Source: Polyodon spathula (taxonomy: Eukaryota; Chordata; Actinopteri; Acipenseriformes; Polyodontidae). Taken from it: a DNA stretch of 64,000 nt. Shown in pieces: positions 25,201 to 37,140 of the stretch; position 1 is the first letter of the stretch, and the number at the start of each line of letters is the position of its first letter. The stretch spans positions 22,726,783 to 22,790,782 of the forward strand of contig NC_054538.1 of NCBI RefSeq assembly GCF_017654505.1. The letters run 5' to 3'. The notes beneath the pieces are model-generated. The model was given only the letters and a program-made list of their open reading frames with translations, was not told the origin of the DNA and made no database searches. Position numbers and translations under genes: made by a program.

Positions 25201-25228
25201 ATTCTCTCTCCTATGTTGCGGCTTAACA

Positions 25229-25531
25229 TCACACTCTCATCAGACACACTCTCAGGTCAGCAGCCAATGTCCTGTATCTACTACAGCCAGTTAAGTTAAT
25301 GGTGGTTAGACAATGTAAAGCCTCTTCTTGTAAACAAGCAAATAAATTGCTGGCTTTCTCTCTATCTGTCCAATTGTTTACAATTGCCATCATTTCGAAT
25401 TGCCTTAAAAAGTCTCTCCAGTTGGCCTTACCGTCGTACTGCAGATGGCTGTAGTAGGCCCCTTGTTGACATCCTGCTGCAGGTAGTGTGTGTTCGGTGG
25501 TGACGCTGCCTCTTTCTTGACACTCACTCAT
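25229..25531 (-). pseudogene. Gypsy gag-like segment, first copy
   Basis: A 100-residue frame starts MSECQERGSVTTEH and includes QYDGKANWRDFLRQFEMMA and DREKASNLFACLQEEAL. It aligns with the same capsid segment as the downstream gag copy, but is clearly divergent from it. Confidence 0.75.
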
Positions 25532-25825
25532 GTTCCTCCCATCTGTGCGCGATGACGTCCTTGTGGTGGCTAAAGAACCTCCTTCTCCCTCGATGACGAT
25601 GACGCAGTGCCCCTCTGCCTGCGGGGCAGTCTGTCATTCTTTCAGTTCCGCCATCTTGATCCCCCGTTTCTCTTCAGGTCCAGGGTTCTTGCTTCTCTCT
25701 TGATCCGTGTTCTCTCCTCCCCACACGGCGCACATTCTTGGGCTCCTCCAGTCTGGCTCACAGCTTGACTCCTCTCATCTCTCTCATGTCCACCATCTTC
25801 TCCCATTACTTCTGCTTCACCCCAT

Positions 25826-25866
25826 GTGGGAGGCGTGGGTTCGAATCGCACTTCTGACTGACACCA
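25826..25866. other. tRNA-Leu-like primer-binding site, unusually long
   Basis: The plus strand reads GGGAGGCGTGGGTTCGAATC then GCACTTCTGA-CTGA-CACCA. That matches the variable-arm, T-arm and acceptor 3' end of a class II tRNA-Leu, with a 4-bp CTGA insertion and one T-stem change. On the minus strand it begins TGGTGTCAGT, directly after a CTACA-T LTR end, as a primer site should. Confidence 0.65.
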
Positions 25867-25867
25867 A

Positions 25868-26215
25868 TGTAGCGTTCTGTGCTATGGAGGTGAGGCACGC
25901 TCAGGGGAGATGAGATGGAATTTTACTCTGCTATTATTCTTTCTCAATAAAACAAACAACAACGAATCCCTGTTTGGGCCGGGGTTCATGCCAAAATAAT
26001 ACAACTGCTTTTCTCTCTCTTTCTCCCACAATGCAGACTCCCTCGAGATTCACACACTGCCTCACAGCCAGACACTCTCAAAATATTTCGCTCTGTCTTT
26101 CACAGTCGACTCGTTCCATTCGAATCCACACGCATTCTCCCATGCTTCACGGTTTTCAGTTGACTTTTTGGAACATGGAAGACAACGTTTTTGGTTTTTT
26201 TTGCAAATAAAGCAG
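25868..26215 (-). mobile_element. Probable 5' LTR of the gypsy element
   Basis: Minus-strand sequence ends GAACGCTACA just before the primer site. The upstream border is uncertain. No convincing TATA box was found. Confidence 0.4.
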
Positions 26216-26789
26216 TCCCAGTAGAGCTCTGGATTTCTGGCTTTCTCTTTAGGTGAATACCATACTTGAATCTAAATACCTGTCAACAGTTGATTCTCTG
26301 TAGTGATCTACAGTAACATTGCAAGACATACAGAAGAGCTTCCCGCCATCTCTGTGTAATGGATTTATACACAGCGATGCATTTTAATCCTTTTTAGACA
26401 CATCCATTTTCTTGGACAGCACTGTGTACATGGCAAATATTACACTCAGGCACACAACAGAGCTGTACAGTTTCATTAATGTGATTTTTTTTTGTATGAA
26501 ATACAAATAGTTATGAAATGTATTTTTATTTAAAAATATTGTAAAAATTGCGGTATTGGCCTCATTTCACTATTTCTGTGCAGCCCTTGAAATCGCGATT
26601 TACACAGGGTCTTAATTATGCATTATATCCCCAGGTGTATTTATATATGCATTCATTGAGCATCTTTCAATTTATAAATACTGTGCAAACCTAGTCAGCT
26701 CAGCAGGCTGGAGGCTCAGGTCATTTGTTTATTTGTTTTATCTGTAGATTATCATTTGTAGCTTTAAGATCTCCAATGTTTTATTCCAT
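26216..26789. other. Unassigned AT-rich sequence
   Basis: Nothing recognised. Confidence 0.3.
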
Positions 26790-27128
26790 CATCTAGAATT
26801 TTATGGTTGAAACATAAAAAAAAAAACAAAAAAAAAAAACAAAAACATATGATCATTTAGATCTTGTATTTAACGTCATTCAATCAAATAAACTACAAAA
26901 TGACATCACAAAAGTCTATCAATAGTAAAACAGTATGTCATGTTAGTTTTCGAAATGTCACATTTCAAAACGTTTGTCAGTTTTCCGTTATGTAGGTGAA
27001 AAAATACAAAGTGGTATGTAATTCAATCTGTTAACATAACATTATTCAGCCCGTTTCATTCGACTTTATGAAGCAAATTTACCATAGTTAATTATATAGG
27101 GTGATGCAAAACATTTGGCCATAGCTGT
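26790..27128 (-). mobile_element. Truncated MITE, same family as 62600-62851
   Basis: The right end GCAAAACATTTGGCCATAGC matches the inverted end of the 62600 element. Internal blocks CATTCGACTT and TGTAATTCA are shared in the same order. The other end is lost near 26790, where A-runs begin. Confidence 0.6.
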
Positions 27129-28504
27129 GGGTTTTGAGACGATAGGGTTGTGAGTCCTGTATGATTCGTCTGTGTTGTGCTGTGCACAGTATATGGCATA
27201 GTATCACTCCCCTGGCAAAGTTACTTTTTCCTTAGTGGTGTTTCCTAAACATTCTTAACACAAAAGCAAAAAAGGGATCCCTCCATAACCAATTCCATAT
27301 TTTCAAAGCACATGCATGGAAAATTAAATTTACAATACTTGTAATTTGTTTCCTAGAAATGCTGCTTCTGACACAGTTTGTTCAAGGTATTTCAGTGCCA
27401 GTATATTATACTGGTTTCCCAATGGTATGGGTGTACAGTGCTAACAGTCAGAGAAGGTTGATATGCATCTCTAAAAGGGTGTTGTAAAATTCATAAAAAT
27501 AGACATGATACTGATGGCTGCAAGATGCAAACTATATTTGCCATCTGGAACTCAGTTCACTGGTGCCATGCACTATTTTCATATCCAATAGATACCTCCA
27601 CATAATCCCTTTTCCATCTTTCTAACGTGCAGTTAATGTACCATATGTTGCTTGGCAACGTTACATTTTGGTGTAAATTTAAAAAAAAAACAGCTTTATA
27701 AGTCTGATGACTGAATCATATGCTGACCAAAAGTAATTGTCACATGCATACTAAAACAAGCTCTGTTTGAATGATGCCTCCAGAGTACAGGGAAGCAGTC
27801 AGGTGACAGGAATACAGTACAATCTGGGACTAACATTATTAAGTAAAATCCTTTATATTTAGTTTAAAACTGGGGTTTATACAGTATATAAAGTGCTCCC
27901 TTGCTATAAGGCACTCGAAAATAATGCGCCTCCGATATAACACTCCTGTAACATGTCCCCCAATTCCCTATACTAGTGATTCATGCATTACTTCTACAGT
28001 AAATACAGTTCAAATTGTAAACAACTTCTCAATCTAACTTCCGTTTCTGCCTCTGCTTTTGATACAGTATCTGAACGTTAAGTAAATAAATACTAGGCCT
28101 ATTACGTAGTTATCTTTCCTAATGTATTTACTTTTTTTGCTGAGAGAGGAGCTGCAGCTTTACTTCAGCCCCACTCCGGCAGCCGAACCTGGGGTGAGCC
28201 CATTTCCTCTTCCCCTTGCCCAACCCACTCTCCTTCTCAGACTTGGTTTGCTTTTCTGTCACTTCGAACTGAACTCCTGACCATTGTTTAGCAAGGCTAT
28301 TTATAGTTTAAAAACTGTTAATTAAAATGATCCACGAGTGGGAATGTTACCTTTTTTTTTTATTATTTATTTATTTTGTATTTGTTTATTACATGGTGCT
28401 TTATCCATGGTTAATTAATGGAAAAATTCAGATTTTTGCTTTACTATATGTGCGTTATAGAGAGGGAGTTATTTTATTTACTATTTTGGTCAGATGTGTG
28501 TTAT
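27129..28504. other. Unassigned sequence
   Basis: AT-rich. A segment near 27890-27960 (TATAAGGCACTCG, GATATAACACTCC) resembles the end of a pogo/Tigger-like element but is too short to call. Confidence 0.3.
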
Positions 28505-28971
28505 GTGTCCCACAGCGCCGCCCCCCCCTCCCCTCCCCGTTTATAATGCTCAAGTGTGTGTGTGTGATATATAGTGAAAAGATTGGCCATAGTTTTCAGC
28601 GCTTATGCGCACTTTTATTACAACCAAAAAATAAACAAACAAAACCTAGCTCTCACGAGCACTGACTAGACTCACAGCAGGTCCCTGACTGACTCGCAGG
28701 ACAGATAAGCTGTTTACTTGCTGTAAAAACAAAACACACAGTTACAAAATTACACAGTACTTACAACGGGACTGCTCGGACACACCTTCCCACGTCCTTC
28801 TACTCAACAGCCCCGAACAGACTGGCTGCACCCCTTTTAAACCCTGCGCCTGGCTCTAATTATCAATAACAGCCAGGTGCAGATGAAAATTAACAATTAA
28901 TTAAACAATTAGCTTGGCAGGGAGGCTTTTTAACCCCGTCCCTGCTATAAAACAAACATTCGTTCTGCTAC
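28505..28971 (-). mobile_element. Solo LTR, gypsy-like
   Basis: On the minus strand the segment starts TGTAGCAGAACG and carries a TATA-like GGGTTTAAAAGGGG (about 28840) and AATAAAAGTG (about 28630-28620). No internal element sequence is found next to it. The far end is approximate. Its first bases resemble the end of the LTR at 25868. Confidence 0.6.
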
Positions 28972-29896
28972 ATCAGTCACCATATATATATATCATTGAT
29001 TTAATGCATCCTGGAAGTATTATTGAATAAATACAGGAAATGCCTATCTTCATTTATCTACTACAAGCAGCCCCCATCTGCCCTGTTAGGATTTCCCTTG
29101 GGGGTCCTAGCTGGCTTGAGATGGAACAGAACTGTTAGTTTGAATCAATAAAAAAACAATGATTAAAGATTAATGTAACTGCAGTAGCAAAGACAAAACA
29201 AGGTCACATTGGTAGAAACATTTTGAAAACTACTGATCAAGGCAGAAAATGCACACACACACACACACACAGAATATGTACAATATATAGCAGGTTAGAC
29301 TCCATATCCTGGTAAATCCATATCCTGGTAGAATGAACTGATCTGTAATCTAAACCATGCTATCAAAGTGACATGCATTTTGATAACAGCTGAACATACC
29401 AAAATTCAATACCATCATTTTATGATATATGTTTTCATCTGTATTTGTTTGTAAAAGCTTTAATGATTTTTGGTGAAATATAAATTGGGAGGTTTTTTGT
29501 TTTATTTTTATTATTATTTGGGTTCTAGTGTACATTTCTAGAATTATATGTAACCTCAGAAACAGCCAAACAATAATAAAAAAAAAGATTAGCTATTAAT
29601 TGTTTTCTTTTTGTCTGTTAACATATTCAGCCTCAATGTCTGGAGGCTGAAAACACCTGCAAAAATATGCATGCCCTGGATCTATTGAACATCAAAACAA
29701 ATACAAAACAATTCTCGTGCCCTTCAAAACAAGCTTTAAATAACTCAAATTCTGCTGAACACTGACTTTGAAATGAAAATGGTCATTTATCATTGTCAAA
29801 AACGGTTTGTAGCTTGTACTGTTTTTTATGTGTTTGACTCTGATACTAAATTCTAAAAATTACAAATAATTAAAGCATACAGGAGAATTTTTAAAT
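28972..29896. other. Unassigned AT-rich sequence with (AC)n
   Basis: Short (AC)n at about 29251-29270 and a repeated CCATATCCTGGTA (29301-29332). No gene. Confidence 0.4.
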
Positions 29897-30921
29897 AGTG
29901 CCAGATAGATCAAATAGAGCAAGAATGAAACTGATCAGAGAGGCTACCAAGAGGTCAATGTTAACTTTGTACACAAACTTTTATAGCCAATGCTGGTCAA
30001 AGTGTATATGTGACCACAATATCCGAAACAATCCACAAATCTGGCCTGTATTTTACTCAAGAAAGCCCACCTTGAATCCCATTTGAAGTATGCAAAAAAC
30101 CTCTCAGGAGATTCTGCAGCCATGTGGCAAAAAGTTTTGTGGTCTGACGAAACTAAAATTGAACTTTCGCCTAAATGGAAAGCGTTGTTTGGTGCAAACC
30201 CAACACAGCACATCACCCAAAGAACACCATCCCTACTGTGAAGCATGGTGGTGGCAGCATCATGTTATGGGGATGTTTTTCATTAACAGGGACTGGGGCA
30301 CTTGTCAGGATAGAAGGAAAAATGAATGGAGCAAAGTACAGAGAAGTCCTTGAGGAAAACCTGCTGCCCTCTGCAAGAAAGCTGAAACTGGGACGGAAGT
30401 TCGCCTTTCAGCATGACAACAACCTAAAGCACACAGCCAAAGCTACACTGGAGTGGCTAAGGAACAAAAAGGTAAATGTCCTTGAGTGGCCCAGTCAGAG
30501 CCCCGACCTAAATCCAATCGAAAATTTCTGGCATTACTGTCCATTAACACTCCCCATGGAACTTGACACAGCTTGAACAGTTTTGTAAAAAATAATGGTC
30601 AAATATTGCCAAATCTAGGTGTGCAAAGTTGATAGAGACCTATCCCAACAGAGTCACAGCTGTAATTGCTGCCAAAGGAGCGTCCACAAAGTATTAACTC
30701 AGGGGAGTGGAGACTTATCCAATTATGATCTTTCAATTTTGTATTTTTAACATATAATCATTTTTCACAATAAAAACTTTTTTTCCCCTTAAGTGTGGAT
30801 TATGGTGTGTAGATAAGTGGAAAAAAAAAATCCTTATTTAAATGCATGAAACTCTGAGGCACTGACACAACAAAATGTGAAAAAAAGTTCAAGGGGGTTT
30901 AGACATTTTATAGACACACTG
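29897..30921 (+). mobile_element. Tc1/mariner element, 5'-truncated
   Basis: A different Tc1 family from the copy at 1015. Transposase frame 30175-30576 shows [37 protein letters not shown] (second catalytic Asp) and DLNPIENFW (third acidic residue). The right end is TTTAGACATTTTATAGACAC then ACTG beside TA (30922-30923). The left inverted repeat and much of the DNA-binding part are missing. Confidence 0.88.
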
Positions 30922-30923
30922 TA

Positions 30924-31809
30924 TATAAATAAATAAAATCAGAAGTGTACCAAGTAATGAGAATCTGTAATGACTGTCAGTATGTTTTATACACTTTTAT
31001 TTCAGCCACCGCCCTCACCTGAAAATATTTAGAGTATCCATGTGAGTAATGCAGCATCAGCAAACCTCTGTATTTGAATTTAAATGTTATTTGCTGAACT
31101 TAAAATAGCATAAAGCTCTAGCTTTATATTACTTATTGAAGGACAGCAATAAGGGAACAGAGGAAGTTCAATACATGGCATACACTGATTTTGTACACAC
31201 ATGCACATTTTATATTTATGTTAGATTGTTTGGGGGTGGGTATACATTGGTCAATGTAGCCACTGCATTGAGGGATATGCAGGTTGCATAGGCACCTAAT
31301 GTCATACCCCTTTTGAAGTCACTGACATGAAAAACACTTAGGGCCATATTCATAAAAGATGGCGGTAATTTATGACCATGACTGGGCAGTATTTAACACA
31401 TGATTTATAAAACTACTGTCTGGTTATTTTACTGCCCAGTAATGGTTTTAGATGTGATTTACCATCATGGATTGTTACCGAGAGATTGTATCTAACCAAT
31501 TGTCAGTGGTAACAATCACTTGTTTGGAGACAGGTTGTCCGAAATATCAAGATGTCAGGTTAAAAAAAGTAAAAATAAATTACACACACACATACACATA
31601 TGTTTATAGTGCTCAGTTTATTATAAATTATTGCACTGAGATAACATTAATATATTCTCCGTACACCTTACATTATGTACAAATATAAATCTGCACATTA
31701 GGCATAATGGTCAAAAGTGTTGCATCAAAGTAGAATTAACATATTTTGTTTCAAAGAATATTGACTTAACTATTGTCTTTAGCACAGTTTAATATAATAA
31801 GCAGCTAGC
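30924..31809. other. Unassigned sequence with a possible MITE at 31330-31480
   Basis: ACTGGGCAGTA near 31379 and its inverse TACTGCCCAGTAAT near 31429 form inverted arms. Ends are not clear. Confidence 0.35.
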
Positions 31810-33320
31810 TTATTTGTGCGCCAGCACAAAGCGGCAGCCAACCAAACAGCCTGTCTGCCAAAGAGCTGGGAGTCTAGCTGTGGGAGTCCTGTGAGGAAAG
31901 GCTGTTGGAGAAAATCCAAACATAGCAACGCTCTGGAAGACGCCAACTATTAGACAGGTCTGTACCCTCCCCACACCACTCCTGCTCCCACTACAACTGT
32001 AAATATCTGTCTCACCTTTCCTGCTGTGACTGTCTCGCATCCATGTTATTCTATCCTCTCACTCCTCTGTCCTCTCTTTGCCGCTGCACCTCTAACCTCA
32101 TCCCTCTGCCCCCCCCACACTCTCTCCCCTCCCACACTCTCTCTGGTGTCGGAACTATCACTCTTCTGCTAACAAAGCAGATTTCATCTCTGCCTTTGCC
32201 TCCCACCTCTCTCTCGATTTCCTTGCTCTCACTGAGACCTGGCTCTTTCCTGATAACACAGTAACTCCTGCTGCCCTGTCCTCTCTCCAAGTCCTGTCCC
32301 ATAATTTGTGTCTCACTGGACTTGGAGGTGGGACTGGTCTTCTCTCTCCCTCCTTACTCTTTTCTGTCCCCTCTGACATCTTCTCACTCTCTGTTAACAC
32401 CTTTGAATTTCATGTTGTCCAACTAACCTCTCTCTGTTAACTCCTGCTAATTGTACTATATGTTCCCCCTGGACCTCTCACTCACTTTCTTGATGAACTT
32501 GACTCTCCTCCCTCCCCTCTCTGTCTACCCCAACTGTCCTGTTCGGTGATTTCAATATCCATCTCTCCATCCCTACCCACTCTGCCGGATTCCTTCCTCT
32601 CTTTCACTCCTTCAATTTCTCTCTCTCTTTATCCCCTCCAACCCACAACGCTGGCTGTCAACTGTGCCTTGCCTTCTCCAGGGCCTGTTGCCCCTCCACC
32701 CTCTCTGTCACCCTCTGGATCTCTCTGATCATTATTTCATCTTTTTTCTCTGTCTCCCCTCTCTCCCTACTCCACCTACCCCCCTCTCACCTCCCACTCG
32801 ACCTCTCTCTCTCACCTCCCTTCTTTTGACTACTTCTCCCAACTCTCTGTAGACTCTGCTACCTCCAGCCTCTTTGCCTCCCTCACCTCTTCCCTTGACT
32901 CCCCCCCCCCCACCCCCTCCTCAACCCTGGCTCTCCTTTGTGCTTTGCTCGGCAAGAACCAAACTGTGCTCTGCTGAAAAGAAATGGAAGAGGACCAAAC
33001 TCCCTGCTCCTATTTCCAATCTATTATCCAATCCACTATTAACAACCCCTGGAAACTATTCTCAACCTTCTCCTCCCTCCTCAACCCCCCTCTCTATCTC
33101 CTCTGATGACTTTGCCTCTCTTTTCCTCTAAAATCTCTGATATCCGTATCTTAAACACTAACACTTACCGGAAAACTAGAACAGGCTGGCACTGTGGGTC
33201 AAGCTCCTGCCCACTCTAGTAATCCTGATAGACCCAGAATAGAAACCTCCCCTAGATAGGAGCTGGGAATTACCTTATTGGTACAGGCGCGCAGGTATGA
33301 AGGCTTCTGCTAAATGATTC
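31810..33320 (+). mobile_element. LINE remnant with APE endonuclease
   Basis: Plus-strand fragments in shifting frames read as an apurinic-type endonuclease: LALTETWLF (32222-32248), GDFNIHL (about 32545) and LDLSDHYFIFF (about 32715), which hold the catalytic Glu, GDFN and SDH motifs. The segment is C/T-rich. A 3' tail near 33290-33318 (AGGCTTCTGCTAAATGA) looks like the tail of L2-type LINEs. The reverse transcriptase is deleted. Confidence 0.75.
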
Positions 33321-33359
33321 TTTATGTTGGACTTGGCCAGCAGATACTGACAAGTTGAG

Positions 33360-33850
33360 GTTGACCCAAGGATAAATGTAAGACTGCCTTTACAGCCCGT
33401 TGTGGACTGTATGACTTTAATGTACTGCCATTTGGTTTGTGTAATGCACTGAGTACATTTCAGAGATTGATGGACTTGGTTTTAGCAGATTTGCAATGGA
33501 CTACTTGCCCGGTCTGTCTTGATGATATCCTTGTGTTTGGCAAAACCTTTGGAGAACATTTAGGTAGACTGGGTGATGTTTTGAACAAGCTGAAGGAGGG
33601 AAACTTAAAAGTGAAACCTTCTAAGTGTTATTTACCTGCTACTCAAGTGCAATATCTGGGCCATGTTATCTCAGCTAATGGAATTGCAGTGGACCATAAG
33701 AAGGTGGACAAATATGGGCGTGGCCTGTACCCAGGAACCAAACCGAGGTGAGTTTTGTTGGAATGGTATCCTATTATAGGATATTCATTATGGACTTTGC
33801 CACGATCGTCATCCTTTACACCACAATAGCTGCCAGAAAGCTTATGATCT
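33360..33850 (+). pseudogene. Ty3/gypsy reverse transcriptase fragment
   Basis: Plus-strand frame 33437-33751 and the bases before it read LPFGLCNALSTFQRLMDL, then CLDDILVFG where YLDD is expected, then PSKCYLPATQVQYLGHVI. After 33720 the frame drifts. Tyr to Cys at the active site is seen directly. The RT is short at both ends. Confidence 0.9.
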
Positions 33851-33914
33851 GCTAAAAACTAGTCTGAGTTTTAGAGACTAGAAAAATGAAAGACCACCCC
33901 ACTTTGAAAACGTT

Positions 33915-35000
33915 TGTAGGTGTGTGGGACCAATTACAGGTTCAATATCAACTGCTGGTAAGGGTACCCCCCCCCAATCCAAATTCGACTCCAGGTGTGT
34001 AGGTGGTTCTCTCCAGGTCGTTGGTGCCTTCTATACTAAAGATGTTACATAATGATATCAAGGGAGGGCATTAAGCACAGAGAAATTACAAGGAAAGGTA
34101 AGAACCCAGTTTCTTTTCCACTTCCTATTCAAGAGGCAATTACGGTGGCTAGGGTATTAGTAGAACAAGTTATTTGTCATTTGGGACCCCAAGATCTATA
34201 AATACGGAGCAGGGGAGAAATTTTGAGTCTACTTTGTTCGGAAAAATGTGACACTGTACTGTTGTTTGTGTTTACTTTTTGCTGGGTTTATGTATAATTG
34301 TAAACTGTGGATAATAGAATACTGTTGCTTACCTCTTTAATTGTATGTATTGCTGATTTTATTACTTTATATTGCTTCTATGTGAAAACGCTTTGGATAG
34401 TAATTGGGTTTGTGTTAAAACTCTTAACAGTTTTAAAATACTAATTTCAGCCTAATTATTTTTACCTAGTTATTATGTGCTTATTGACTGAGTCTGCTGT
34501 TGTATCTTGCCAATTATCCACACTTTAATTTCGGTATATTCACTGTGTGTTATAATTGAACCATGTGTGATTTGGTTTTAAACTGAAATATTATGTTTTC
34601 TTTTGTTGTTATAGGCTGGGTATTGGTTTGTTTAGTTACACATATTGGTTTTTATTTTGATTGCTTTTATATTAAAGGTTGGATAATTGCTGTATGGTAA
34701 TCTTACTTAAAGCCAAAGTCTAGTTTTAATAGCAATTGATTTGAATATGAAAGTTGACTTATTGTATGAATTGATTGGATCAAGACATTATTTTGGATTA
34801 TTGTAACTATTCTCTATTGTTTTTCAATTTGCTTGTACTGATTTACATACCCAGATTATTTAAATGCCTTTTTGTGAAGTAAAGATACTCTTTTACTATA
34901 GCTGTTTCCTGGTGCCTCACTCTGTTTCCTAACTACCGTAATTATATAATATCCTGCTTCCTGGGTTATTTATCCGGACCGTCCCGGTTTATCAAAGGTC
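33915..35000 (+). mobile_element. Probable gypsy LTR region
   Basis: A TATA box (CTATAAATACGG, about 34195) lies inside AT-rich sequence. The last 62 bases (34938-34999) recur at 35158-35219, right before GGTGGTGGCAGC, which could be a primer site. Left border is not exact. Confidence 0.5.
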
Positions 35001-35030
35001 AGTCAAAGGTCACCAGTCAGTGATAAAATA

Positions 35031-35219
35031 ATGGAATTGCAGCGGACCCTAAGAAGGTGGACAAAGTAAGGGCGTGGCCTGTACCCAGGAACAAAACCGA
35101 GGTGAGTTTTGTTGGGTTGGCATCTTATTATAGGAGGTTCATTATGGACTTTGCCACGTAATTATATAATATCCTGCTTCCTGGGTTATTTATCCGGACC
35201 GTCCCAGTTTATCAAAGGT
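35031..35219 (+). repeat. Duplicate RT segment and duplicate LTR end
   Basis: 35031-35157 repeats the RT segment at 33678-33803, and 35158-35219 repeats 34938-34999. Both pairs are in direct orientation and highly similar. Confidence 0.85.
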
Positions 35220-36400
35220 GGTGGCAGCTTCACACTCTATAGGCCCTTTTTTAAATCGTATCCTTAGTTTTAGCGATTTAGGCTACTTGTGTCTGTTGTG
35301 TTTATTTTTATCCAGTCAGTATAACTCTAAATTGGTTAGAATGTACAGTATCTGTATATCAAGGGACTCCTGGACGCGAGTGAGAGGTTAAGAAAATTCA
35401 CTCCCCAGTAATTCGCAGTAAAGAATACGTACTTGTCAATGTAGATTAGCTGTTCGTAAATGGCAGGAGATTGGGTTAATTGGGCTGGTACTGTAAAAGG
35501 GGAGATCATACTGCAAGAAGCACTGGCAAGATGAACATCAGATTGTAAACAAAACTGTGGGGTCTTCTCACTCTTCTGGATCATGTTCCAAGACATCTCC
35601 CATCTCTTCATGTACAGTCCACACAAGCACACCGAAGTCTGGGATTTTCTTAGAGCAACAAATAGGCTGCAGACATGATTTATAATGTTTTTCAACCAGT
35701 TAGTATCCTGTTCAGACGAGTTGACAATGCAATTTAATGTAGGTGTTACTCCCTAGATACCACTCAAGAAAATATACCAGTATATCCTATCTGGATGCAG
35801 CTATTATCATGAACATGTGAGTCATATTGCTTCAGCAGCTTATAGCTATAAGCTGCTATAGGAAAATCTGTACTGCAACCCTCCCACTCATTCCAAGGTA
35901 ACTCATATATAATGTTCAATGATTTCTGCAGTACAGTAAAAGTATTCTAAATCAAGGTTTCTCCCTCACAGTCCATTACTCATCACCATGTGGCAATAGA
36001 TAAGTTAATGTCTGCAAATAGTAATTCCATTAAAGATGTAAAAAACAACCGCAGTAAATAATTCATTTTTGGTCATAACTTGTGGGCAACATTCACATTT
36101 TACAGACAGACCCTTCTCCTTTCAAGAAAAGTAAACAACATCTCACTGTATTTGAACTTGCCTTATGTTCTCTATTTTGTTGCTTTGCTTTTGCATCCCT
36201 GCTCCTCCATTCCACTCCACTCCACTCCACTCCACTTCACTCCTCCACTGTTGCAGGAACTCCATAGTTGCGACCATGCAGCAAAATGTATTCATGGTTG
36301 TTATTACAAACTTACTGCAATTCTCTGTTCCAAAGTTACTCTACTGCTATTTTACTTTCAGTAAATGTATGTATCAGTACTAGTCTGGCTTTAACATAAG

Positions 36401-36403
<3 letters not shown>
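35220..36403. other. Unassigned sequence with a (TCCAC)n tract
   Basis: A short (TCCAC)n repeat at about 36208-36240. No gene seen. Confidence 0.4.

Positions 36404-36482
<79 letters not shown>
36404..36482. repeat. (TA)n microsatellite
   Basis: Uninterrupted TA run. Confidence 0.97.
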
Positions 36483-36484
<2 letters not shown>

Positions 36485-37140
36485 CCATTCTGTGGAACAA
36501 CTTGACAATTCACAACTTGACTGTGAATACACAAATGCCTTTGCCTCAAGGCTAATGACAAATAATTTGAACAAACAAGGTTGATTGTTCTTGATTACTC
36601 TCAAACCACCCTAAAGCAGTATTTGGGTAAACAGACAATATATTAGCTGTGGTATAGATTAAGCATTTCAACTTAAATCGTTCTTGTATTAATCATGTGT
36701 TACCTGGTCCTTAATACTTGAGTGGCTGCACTCACACTTTTAAACAGTACAATATAAACAAATCAGAATGGGCTAGATTCTCAAAGCTATTTACCACAAA
36801 TCGTCATGAGCGCAGTTTTTATCTGACAAACAAAAAAACCAAAAAAACAACAACTACAATTCTAAAATGAGAAATTAAAACTTTTTACTATCTAAAAACA
36901 TTGTGCTGATGATAATTTAGAGTTAATAGCTTTGGAGTGTAATCCACAATGTTGAACCAAGATTAAATCAGAATGCCAAATAATTCTATTGTTATAGTAG
37001 CCCAAATGCTTCAGTTTTAATTCAAATGGGCCCTTTATATGTTTTTTAGAAGTAATATAGGCCAAATGGATTATTGCAGCTAAAGCTGCTGACCTCAGCA
37101 TTGAGTTCAGACAAAGCAGTAAGAAAATAATTTGCTTTTC
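36483..37140. other. Unassigned; dispersed-repeat end near 36769
   Basis: GGGCTAGATTCTCAAAGC near 36770 resembles the inverted sequence near 62548-62565. No gene otherwise. Confidence 0.35.

Larger units (their letters stand above)
22515..25600 (-). mobile_element. Ty3/gypsy retrotransposon, gag-protease-RT, degenerate and truncated
   Basis: In minus-strand order: gag-like segments (25531-24646), an aspartic protease (24430-23801) and RT pieces (23150-22530). The element stops near 22515 inside the RT/RNase H boundary, so RNase H, integrase and the 3' LTR are missing. Frameshifts and stops interrupt each part. The high GC content contrasts with AT-rich flanks. Confidence 0.9.

Noticed and set aside
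25826..25866. tRNA-Leu gene
   Set aside because: Only the 3' part of a tRNA is present and it sits where an LTR-element primer site belongs; no D arm or anticodon arm precedes it.
29898..30086. Independent small gene before the Tc1 core
   Set aside because: Its sequence is the decayed DNA-binding half of the same Tc1 transposase.
32546..33131. Pro/Ser/Leu-rich plus-strand frames, possible secreted protein
   Set aside because: C/T-rich LINE endonuclease sequence read in shifted frames; GDFN and SDH motifs identify the true origin.
35336..35695. 119-residue minus-strand open frame
   Set aside because: No recognisable domain or neighbouring exon; length is possible by chance in 64 kb.
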